Shown: piece by piece, positions 1 through 5,543 of the stretch
Layout of the letters: the number at the start of each line of letters is the position of its first letter
Numbering within the stretch: position 1 is the stretch's first letter
Assembly (NCBI GenBank): GCA_035306065.1
Contig: DATGOL010000194.1
Coordinates: 1 to 8,394 of the forward strand
DNA length: 8,394 bases
Direction of reading: 5' to 3'
From: JBBQHX01 sp035306065
GTDB taxonomy: Bacteria; Gemmatimonadota; Gemmatimonadetes; Gemmatimonadales; Gemmatimonadaceae
Position numbers and translations under genes: made by a program
The notes under the pieces: generated by a model
Told to the model about the DNA's origin: nothing
Seen by the model: the letters and a program-made list of their open reading frames with translations, nothing else
The model's database searches: none

Positions 1-71
1 CCATGGTTCTGCTCGCAACTGGCCTGGGCGGAATAGCAGCAATGCGCAGGCGCCGCGCCCGCAACGCCTGA
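1..71 (+). CDS. C-terminal end of a PEP-CTERM sorting-domain protein (5' truncated by the window)
   Basis: Only the last 22 complete codons are in the window, read in the frame of the ATG at 3-5 and ending at TGA 69-71. They encode MVLLATGLGGIAAM, a short hydrophobic helix, followed by an arginine-rich tail (RRRRARNA). This is the tail of the PEP-CTERM sorting signal: a PEP motif, a membrane helix, then a basic cluster. That signal is recognised and cleaved by exosortase in Gram-negative bacteria that make exopolysaccharide. The Pro-Glu-Pro box would lie just upstream of the window, so it is not seen. The methionine at position 3 is internal, not a start. What the mature protein does cannot be told from this fragment. 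A generic single-helix membrane anchor is the alternative. Confidence 0.72.
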   Translation, partial: MVLLATGLGGIAAMRRRRARNA

Positions 72-112
72 CAGCAATACCGCCGGCGATCCAGAGATAG
101 AACCAAAATGAA

Positions 113-149
113 AGAGCGGGTCCCGGAATCGATATCCGCGACCCGCTCT
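113..149. terminator. Hairpin terminator between convergent genes
   Basis: A perfect 10-bp stem is formed by 113-122 (AGAGCGGGTC) and 140-149 (GACCCGCTCT), with a 17-base loop. It lies 41 bases after the PEP-CTERM stop codon. On the plus strand a short TTTT (154-157) follows. On the minus strand the stem is followed by CTTTCATTTT. It could therefore end transcription from both sides, that is, of the PEP-CTERM gene and of ahcY. The T-tracts are short, so efficiency is uncertain. Confidence 0.6.
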
Positions 150-213
150 CACTTTTCGCACGCCAACGCCGACCAGGTACCGCACCATCAGTAACCTATC
201 CCTGCCCAGCCGA

Positions 214-230
214 GGGCGGCTCCGCCGCCC
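214..230 (-). terminator. Small GC hairpin just after the ahcY stop
   Basis: GGGCGGC (214-220) and GCCGCCC (224-230) form a 7-bp stem with a 3-base loop, 24 bases downstream of the ahcY stop codon. No T-run follows on the minus strand. It is therefore more likely an mRNA 3'-end stabiliser or a weak terminator than a classic intrinsic terminator. The 113-149 hairpin is the better candidate for the actual stop. Confidence 0.35.
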
Positions 231-253
231 CCTGACAGCTAAACCCTATCACC

Positions 254-1717
254 TCAGTACCGATAATGCTCCGGCTTATACGGCCCCTCCACCGGCACCC
301 CGATGTACGCCGCCTGGCCCTCCGTCAGCTCTGTCAGCTTCACGCCCAGCTTCTCCAGGTGCAGCCGCGCCACCTCCTCATCCAGCTTCTTCGGCAGCGT
401 GTAGACCTTCTTCTCGTACCGGTCGTTATGCAGGTGGAGCTCGATCTGCGCCATCACCTGGTTCGTGAAGCTCGCTGACATCACGAAACTCGGATGTCCC
501 GTGGCACATCCAAGATTCAACAGACGGCCCTCGGCCAGAATCAGCACGCTGTGTCCGTCGGGGAACACGAACTCGTCGTACTGCGGCTTGATCTCGACGC
601 GCTTCACTCCGCGCCGCTTCAATCCCGCCATGTCTATCTCGTTGTCGAAGTGGCCGATGTTGCCGACAATCGCCTTGTCCTTCATGCGCGCCATGTGATC
701 CACCGTGAGGATGTCACGGTTACCGGTGGCGGTGATGAAGATGTCCGCCGTTTCCAGCACATCCTCGAGCGTGGTTACCTGATAGCCTTCCATTGCCGCC
801 TGCAGTGCGCAGATCGGATCGATCTCGGTGATCACGACGCGCGCACCCTGGCCGCGCAGTGCCTGGGCGCACCCCTTGCCCACATCGCCGTATCCGCACA
901 CCACGGCAACCTTGCCCGCGAGCATCACGTCCGTTGCGCGGTTCAGGCCGTCGATGATCGAGTGACGGCAACCGTACAGGTTGTCGAACTTCGACTTCGT
1001 AACGGAGTCGTTCACGTTGATTGCCGGGAACCGCAGGGTGCCGTCGCGCATCATCTCGTACAGACGGTGCACACCTGTTGTGGTCTCCTCGGACACGCCG
1101 CGAATGTCCTCCGCCACACGGGTCCAGCGACCCGGGTTCGCCTGCGCCTGGTCGCGCAGCAGCTGGAGGATCACGCCCCACTCCTCCGGATCGTTCTCCG
1201 GATCGAAGGCCGGGATCTCGCCGGACTTCTCGTAGTCCGCGCCGCGGTGCACCAGCAGCGTGGCGTCACCGCCATCATCGAGCAGCAGGTTCGGACCCTT
1301 GCCGTCAGGCCACATCAGCGCCTGTTCGGTGCACCACCAGTACTCCTCCAGCGTCTCGCCCTTCCAGGCGTACACGGGAGTGCCCTTCGGGTCGTCAGGC
1401 GTTCCGCTGCGCCCCACCACCACCGCAGCAGCAGCATGATCCTGCGTGGAGAATATGTTGCACGACACCCAGCGCACGTCGGCGCCCAGGTCCACCAGCG
1501 TCTCGATGAGAACGGCCGTCTGCACCGTCATGTGCAGCGATCCCATGATGCGCGCACCCGCGAGCGGATTCTGCCCCGCATAACGAGCGCGCAGCGCCAT
1601 CAGGCCGGGCATCTCGTGCTCCGCAAGCCTGATCTCGTGACGCCCCAGCTCGTGAAGCGATATGTCCCGCACCTTGAAGGGCGGACGATCCGTCAACGTT
1701 TCAACAGCAGTTGCCAT
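254..1717 (-). CDS. ahcY: S-adenosylhomocysteine hydrolase (adenosylhomocysteinase), NAD-dependent
   Basis: This cytoplasmic enzyme splits S-adenosylhomocysteine (SAH) reversibly into homocysteine and adenosine. It removes the product inhibitor of methyltransferases and feeds the methionine cycle. The 487-residue protein carries both family signatures: SCNIFSTQD at 85-93, and the NAD-binding glycine motif GYGDVGKG at 275-282. The catalytic stretch VTKSKFDNLYG contains K241 and D245, matching K186 and D190 of the human enzyme. H63, the DDGGD motif (147-151) and the C-terminal KPEHYRY with its cofactor-binding Lys and Tyr are also present. The insert around 180-205 is typical of the longer bacterial form. 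I chose the ATG at 1717 because MATAVETL... fits the family's N-terminus. The 24 residues of open frame upstream, to 1789, do not resemble it. Neither start has a strong ribosome-binding site. The gene follows the SahR-like regulator on the same strand, which suggests co-regulation. Confidence 0.97.
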   Translation of the reverse strand: MATAVETLTDRPPFKVRDISLHELGRHEIRLAEHEMPGLMALRARYAGQNPLAGARIMGSLHMTVQTAVLIETLVDLGADVRWVSCNIFSTQDHAAAAVVVGRSGTPDDPKGTPVYAWKGETLEEYWWCTEQALMWPDGKGPNLLLDDGGDATLLVHRGADYEKSGEIPAFDPENDPEEWGVILQLLRDQAQANPGRWTRVAEDIRGVSEETTTGVHRLYEMMRDGTLRFPAINVNDSVTKSKFDNLYGCRHSIIDGLNRATDVMLAGKVAVVCGYGDVGKGCAQALRGQGARVVITEIDPICALQAAMEGYQVTTLEDVLETADIFITATGNRDILTVDHMARMKDKAIVGNIGHFDNEIDMAGLKRRGVKRVEIKPQYDEFVFPDGHSVLILAEGRLLNLGCATGHPSFVMSASFTNQVMAQIELHLHNDRYEKKVYTLPKKLDEEVARLHLEKLGVKLTELTEGQAAYIGVPVEGPYKPEHYRY

Positions 1718-1811
1718 CGTAGTGTGTTTGGTGGTCCGTGTGAAAATCAGTACTGCCACGCACCAGCCCCCAACGGCCGGCGCATGCATCGGTCAGTCGC
1801 AATCCCGGGAA

Positions 1812-1832
1812 CGGGCTGCACCAGCCAGCCCG
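1812..1832 (-). other. Hairpin in the ahcY leader
   Basis: CGGGCTG (1812-1818) and CAGCCCG (1826-1832) form a perfect 7-bp stem with a 7-base loop, about 95 bases before the ahcY start. No T-run follows on the minus strand, so a full intrinsic terminator is unlikely. It may be an attenuator-like or RNA-stability element in the sahR-ahcY transcript, or simply chance in GC-rich DNA. Confidence 0.3.
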
Positions 1833-1846
1833 CCCTCAACCCCATC

Positions 1847-1865
1847 TCTTCAACCCGCATGAAGA
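1847..1865. promoter_or_regulatory. Candidate operator upstream of ahcY (inverted repeat)
   Basis: The inverted repeat TCTTCA-N7-TGAAGA lies 19 bases beyond the regulator's stop codon and about 130 bases before the ahcY start. Its size, around 19 bp with dyad symmetry, suits a dimeric winged-helix repressor of the ArsR family. It contains CCGCATGAA (1855-1863), which also occurs within the inverted repeat before the regulator gene, but the 9-mer sits at a different offset from the arms. The link to the neighbouring SahR-like regulator is inference. Confidence 0.4.
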
Positions 1866-1883
1866 CATCTCGAATAACGCATC

Positions 1884-2828
1884 TCAACAGCGCCGCTCCG
1901 CCACCGCCGCAAACAGAACTGGCCCCTTCGCATCCGGGTCAGGCGTGAGCGAGCGGTAACGCGGTGCCCCGAACCCCGCATCCGTCATAAGCCCGGCCAT
2001 CTCCTGCTCCCCGAAGCCAAGCCACACGTGACCCATGCTCCGGCGGTACTCCTCGCGCGCGTGAGGAAGCATGTCCAGCACCATCAATCGCCCTCCGGGC
2101 CGTACCACGCGCGCCGCCTCCGCCAGCACCAATGCCGGCTCCGCAACATGGTGCAGCACGAGAAGCAGCAGCGCCACATCCAGCTCCGAATCCCCGATCG
2201 GAAGCGCCTCCAGGTCGCCCCTGCGCAGCTCCACATTGTCAGCGCCCGACAACCGCGATCCCGCCGCCTCCAGCATCGCCGATGACCCGTCCACCGCAAT
2301 CACGCGTGATACCCACGGCGCCAGCACCGCAGACGTACTGCCGGTTCCGCAGCCAAGGTCGCCCACCGTCCAGCCGGCATCGAGCAATGCGAACAGTGCC
2401 GAACCGTCTGCCGCATACCCGAACAACTCTGCCCGCGTTGCATCCCACTCACCCGCCGCACTCTCGAAGTACGCGCGCGAGTCCGTTCTCCGTGCTGCAA
2501 GCACCGCACGCAGGCGCTCCGCATCGTGCCGGGCCTCGCGCGACACCAGCAATGTCTCCCGAACAACCTCCCATACACGCCCGGCCGACTCATCCAGCAG
2601 CGCCGCCCGATACCGTCGGCTCGTTCCCTCCGGACGGGACTCCACCCAACCCTCCTCGCCAAGCACACGCAGGTGACGGCTCACCGTACTCTGCGGAAGC
2701 TGAACCACCATGCACAACTCGCCCACGCTCAACTCATGGCGGTCGAGCGCGGTGAGCAGGCGTGCCCTTGTGGGCTCCGCCAGGGCGGCGAGTTGATCCA
2801 GTACAGCGATGTGGGCAGTCATATTCAT
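1884..2828 (-). CDS. sahR: SahR-like repressor: ArsR-family HTH fused to a SAM/SAH-binding methyltransferase domain
   Basis: The 314-residue protein has two parts. Residues 1-95 form an ArsR winged helix; the recognition helix lies around PQSTVSRHLRVLGEEGW (45-61). The metal-sensing ELCVC box of metalloregulators is replaced by ELCMVV, which argues against a metal ligand. Residues 125-310 form a class I methyltransferase fold: DLGCGTG at 157-163, acidic D180 at the end of strand 2, the GDLEALP segment, and the post-motif RPGG. This architecture is known for SahR of Proteobacteria, which represses SAM-cycle genes and releases DNA when SAH binds the methylase-like domain. Its position directly upstream of ahcY supports the same role here. 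A second ATG at 2822 (two codons in) is equally plausible; it has a GGA a few bases upstream and leaves a longer leader. An active methyltransferase with an unrelated regulatory role is the alternative. Confidence 0.75.
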   Translation of the reverse strand: MNMTAHIAVLDQLAALAEPTRARLLTALDRHELSVGELCMVVQLPQSTVSRHLRVLGEEGWVESRPEGTSRRYRAALLDESAGRVWEVVRETLLVSREARHDAERLRAVLAARRTDSRAYFESAAGEWDATRAELFGYAADGSALFALLDAGWTVGDLGCGTGSTSAVLAPWVSRVIAVDGSSAMLEAAGSRLSGADNVELRRGDLEALPIGDSELDVALLLLVLHHVAEPALVLAEAARVVRPGGRLMVLDMLPHAREEYRRSMGHVWLGFGEQEMAGLMTDAGFGAPRYRSLTPDPDAKGPVLFAAVAERRC

Positions 2829-2844
2829 CCGTTCATGCGGATGA
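2825..2844. promoter_or_regulatory. Candidate autoregulatory operator of the SahR-like gene
   Basis: A perfect inverted repeat, TCATCCG-N6-CGGATGA, occupies 2825-2831 and 2838-2844. It begins right after the predicted -10 box and covers the expected transcription start. It also overlaps the first possible start codon (2826-2828). A dimeric repressor bound here would block initiation, as in autoregulated ArsR-family genes. The placement is seen in the sequence; binding by this regulator is inferred. Confidence 0.55.
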
Positions 2845-2845
2845 T

Positions 2846-2874
2846 AGGATATAACCCCGTCATTCCCGCGTCAA
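2846..2874 (-). promoter_or_regulatory. Sigma70-type promoter of the sahR-ahcY unit
   Basis: Reading the minus strand, TTGACG (2869-2874, five of six matches to the -35 consensus) is followed after exactly 17 bases by TATCCT (2846-2851, four of six matches to the -10 consensus). The expected start near 2839 lies inside the inverted repeat. That gives a leader of only 10-17 bases before the two possible start codons. Confidence 0.5.
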
Positions 2875-2907
2875 TGGCACCGTGACTACGCGGCGGGTGC
2901 GGCAGTC

Positions 2908-2958
2908 ATGAATACACAGCCGACGCTGGCTGCGTACCGCGTAGCTCGCGATCCGTGA
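2908..2958 (+). CDS. Possible 16-codon leader ORF coupled to the GGDEF-EAL gene
   Basis: An ATG at 2908 opens a 16-codon frame (MNTQPTLAAYRVARDP). Its TGA (2956-2958) overlaps the GTG start of the downstream gene as GTGA. This stop-start overlap is the usual geometry of translational coupling and could explain why the large gene, which has a GTG start and no clear ribosome-binding site, is translated. No strong Shine-Dalgarno precedes the ATG, and the peptide resembles nothing I know. Chance is a real possibility in so short a frame. Confidence 0.25.
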   Translation: MNTQPTLAAYRVARDP

Positions 2959-5432
2959 TCCTGCCAAGACCCGCCTCGCATACACCCACGCGCCCGTCCG
3001 ACATCCACGAGCTGTTCGTCCGCGAAAAGGCGCTCCTTCTTGCAGCCCGTCATGGGAGTGCGATCAAGGTGCGCTACTGGATCGTGGCGTGCGGTCTCGT
3101 GGTTGCCACCGGTGCTGCGCTTTCGGGATTCCTGAAAGGCCCGCTGCTCTGGCCGCTCACCGCGCTCACGCTGCTGTGCGGACTGGCCAACGTGGTAGCG
3201 GACGTCACGCGCAGGCGTGGGCCCATCAGCCCCTGGCACTTCTGGGGAATGATGCCCCTGGACACGCTGGTCATTGCCGGCGCGGTGGCGTCGCTGGGCA
3301 GCCGGGGCGCAATGATGATGTCCTTTTACATCGTTGCGGCTACCTCCTACGCCCTTGGCCTGCCGCGCGCGGCTCGTCTGCAGCTTGCACTGGCGTGCCT
3401 GGCGTACCCGATCGGCCGCGTGTTCGGCCTGGGACTGGAGACCATGAGTCAGGCCAACATCGGACTCATAGCGGTCGAGACCCTGTGCCTCGCCGGTCTC
3501 GGCTGGGTGGGAATACGCAGCGCAATCCGCGTTACCTATCGCGTGCGCAAGGTGCGCCGGGCCATTGCTGAACTGGAGCACGGCAATTTCACCGCCAGGC
3601 TGTCTGCCCGCACGCTGGACGACTTCGGCTTTCTCGCGGTGAGCTTCAACAGCACCGCGCGCGCGCTCGGTGAAATGATGCAGCAGCTGGGCGCCCAGGT
3701 GGCGGAGCGGGAGACCACGGAACAGAAGCTTGCCCGCGCCCTTTCGCTCGCCAGGTCAACTCTCGAGTCCACTGCAGACGGCATTCTCGTTGTGGATCGC
3801 GACGGCATCGTGCAGGGCCACAACCGGAAGTTCCTGGAGATGTGGCAGATTCCGCCCGAGGTGATGGAAACGGGCGACGACCGCGAGCTCGTCAGGCGGG
3901 TATTCCGCCAGCTCGTGGATGCCGAACGCTTCAAGCAGCAGCTGGAGGCGCTTTACGCCGACCCGGGCGCAGAGAGCCTCGACGCACTGCACTTCCACGA
4001 TGGCCGCGTCTTCGAACGCTACTCCACGCCGCAACGGCTGGCAGACGGCGAGATTGTCGGTCGCGTATGGAGCTTCCGCGACATCACCAGTCGAGTGAGG
4101 CTCGAGGAGCAGCTCACGCACCACGCCTTTCACGATGCCCTCACGGGCCTCTCGAACCGCGTAAGGCTCCGCGAGCGGGTTCAGCATGCACTCGTTCGCG
4201 CGGGCCGTACCGCAGAGCGCATTGCCGTTCTCTTCATTGACCTGGACGGCTTCAAGAACATCAACGACAGCCTCGGCCACGGTGCCGGCGATCGACTTCT
4301 TACGATGGTCGCGGACAGGCTCGTGAACGCAACGCGTGGCTGCGACACGGTGGCCCGGCTTGGCGGCGATGAGTTTGCAGTGCTGCTGGAGAACGTGGAC
4401 GACGACGAAGATGCCGTGCAGGTGGCGGAGCGCGTTGCAGAGGCAATGCTTCACCCCTTCATGCTGAACACGGTGGAAGTGTTCGTTGGTGCGAGCATGG
4501 GTATCGCGCGTGCCATGGACGCCGATACGGTGCAGGCGGCAGCAGACGAGCTGCTTCGCAATGCGGACGTCGCCATGTATCGCGCAAAGGCAGCCGGCAA
4601 GGCGCGATGGGCGATCTTTCAGCCTCACATGCACGAACTGGCGCGCGAGCGGCTGGCGCTGGAGGCCGATCTTCGTCAGGCAATGGAGCGCGGTGAGATG
4701 CGCATCGTCTACCAGCCGATAATTGCGCTCGCAGACGGCCGCCTCACGGGTCTCGAGGCACTCGTGAGGTGGCAGCACCCCGAGCGCGGAGACATCCCGC
4801 CCGCCACCTTCATTCCGATCGCCGAGGAAACCGGCCTGATCGTGCCGATAGGAAGGTGGGTGCTGCGGGAGGCATGCATGTGCGCCGCTCGCTGGAGGCA
4901 GATGATGAACGGCGCTCCGCTTTCCCTCACGATCAACCTGTCCGGCAGGCAGTTCCAGGAAGACGGAATGCTGGAAGAGGTGGAAACCGTTCTCGCTGAC
5001 ACGGGGCTTCCGGGAACCTCGCTGGTGCTCGAGATAACCGAGAGTGCCATCGTGCAGAACACCGACACGATGCTCCAGCGCATGCACGAACTGAAACGGC
5101 TTGGTATCAGGCTGGCGATAGACGACTTCGGAACCGGCTACTCGTCTCTCAGCTACCTCCAGCGATTCCCGATCGACATCCTGAAGATCGATCGTGCCTT
5201 TGTGGAAGATCTCGGGGTTCCGGGCCACGACGGCGCACTCGTACGCACCATCATCGCCCTCGGCGAGATGATGTCACTCGAGACCGTCGCGGAGGGAATA
5301 GAGCAGCCACGCCAGCGTGACCATCTCCGTGAGCTTGGCTGCGAGTTTGGCCAGGGATACCTCTTCGCGCATCCGATGGAGACCGCAGAGGTAGACGCGC
5401 ACGTAACGGGAGCGGCGCCAACGCTGGTTTGA
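2955..5432 (+). CDS. Membrane-bound HAMP-PAS-GGDEF-EAL cyclic-di-GMP enzyme
   Basis: The 825-residue protein makes and/or degrades the second messenger cyclic-di-GMP at the inner membrane. About six hydrophobic segments lie within residues 41-188, then a HAMP-like linker (190-245), a short coiled stretch, and a PAS domain (265-380). The GGDEF domain (about 388-550) has an intact GGDEF at 470-474 and an RxxD inhibitory site (RGCD, 461-464) exactly five residues before it. The EAL domain (about 568-812) keeps E601, N661, E693, D723-D724, K744, E780 and Q800, so both activities look possible. The GTG at 2955 is the most upstream start found in this frame, which is closed by a stop at 2883-2885. 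The gene is divergent from the SahR-like gene; the 126-base gap between them must carry its promoter. The ligand sensed by the membrane and PAS parts cannot be read from sequence. Confidence 0.93.
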   Translation: MILPRPASHTPTRPSDIHELFVREKALLLAARHGSAIKVRYWIVACGLVVATGAALSGFLKGPLLWPLTALTLLCGLANVVADVTRRRGPISPWHFWGMMPLDTLVIAGAVASLGSRGAMMMSFYIVAATSYALGLPRAARLQLALACLAYPIGRVFGLGLETMSQANIGLIAVETLCLAGLGWVGIRSAIRVTYRVRKVRRAIAELEHGNFTARLSARTLDDFGFLAVSFNSTARALGEMMQQLGAQVAERETTEQKLARALSLARSTLESTADGILVVDRDGIVQGHNRKFLEMWQIPPEVMETGDDRELVRRVFRQLVDAERFKQQLEALYADPGAESLDALHFHDGRVFERYSTPQRLADGEIVGRVWSFRDITSRVRLEEQLTHHAFHDALTGLSNRVRLRERVQHALVRAGRTAERIAVLFIDLDGFKNINDSLGHGAGDRLLTMVADRLVNATRGCDTVARLGGDEFAVLLENVDDDEDAVQVAERVAEAMLHPFMLNTVEVFVGASMGIARAMDADTVQAAADELLRNADVAMYRAKAAGKARWAIFQPHMHELARERLALEADLRQAMERGEMRIVYQPIIALADGRLTGLEALVRWQHPERGDIPPATFIPIAEETGLIVPIGRWVLREACMCAARWRQMMNGAPLSLTINLSGRQFQEDGMLEEVETVLADTGLPGTSLVLEITESAIVQNTDTMLQRMHELKRLGIRLAIDDFGTGYSSLSYLQRFPIDILKIDRAFVEDLGVPGHDGALVRTIIALGEMMSLETVAEGIEQPRQRDHLRELGCEFGQGYLFAHPMETAEVDAHVTGAAPTLV

Positions 5433-5489
5433 TCGGATCAGGGCGCGGCGAGCCTCTCCATGACGCCGCACTCTCCTGCCCGGCACCGT

Positions 5490-5497
5490 GCTATGTT
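5490..5497 (+). promoter_or_regulatory. Possible extended -10 promoter of the metalloprotease gene
   Basis: GCTATGTT at 5490-5497, preceded by T at 5489, gives TG-N-TATGTT, an extended -10 element about 47 bases before the start codon. No convincing -35 box lies 16-18 bases upstream. The 111-base gap after the GGDEF-EAL gene and a promoter-like motif in it favour a separate transcript, but read-through cannot be excluded. Confidence 0.3.
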
Positions 5498-5543
5498 GTG
5501 CGGCAGTACAGAACCGCATTCCCGACCCACGGAGTCCTGTCCC

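Larger units (their letters stand above)
1718..1883 (-). other. Intergenic leader between the regulator and ahcY
   Basis: This 166-base gap is long for a simple operon junction. It holds an inverted repeat near the regulator's stop (1847-1865) and a GC hairpin (1812-1832). I found no match to the conserved core of the SAH riboswitch known from proteobacterial ahcY leaders. A TTGAGA (minus strand, 1882-1887) could be a -35 box, but no good -10 follows at 16-18 bases. An independent ahcY promoter is therefore possible but not shown. Confidence 0.5.

Noticed and set aside
1718..1789. N-terminal extension of AhcY to the ATG at 1789
   Set aside because: The 24 extra residues do not resemble the AhcY family N-terminus, and MATAVETL... 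from 1717 gives a normal-length enzyme.
1718..1883. SAH riboswitch upstream of ahcY
   Set aside because: The location is right, but I could not find the conserved core or pseudoknot pattern of that riboswitch. The hairpin at 1812-1832 alone is not enough. A covariance-model search would settle it.
494..1948. Plus-strand open frame of 484 codons antisense to ahcY
   Set aside because: It lies opposite a fully recognisable AhcY. The translation is rich in His, Arg and Val with no recognisable domain, as expected of a shadow frame in GC-rich DNA.
3756..5228. Minus-strand open frame of 490 codons opposite the GGDEF-EAL gene
   Set aside because: It mirrors the real gene in a GC-rich codon frame, shows no domain, and has no ribosome-binding site or context of its own.
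5460..5543. Metalloprotease start at 5460
   Set aside because: It would bury the signal peptide behind 28 residues and overlap the promoter-like motif. The ATG at 5544 has a GGAG upstream and begins a standard signal peptide.
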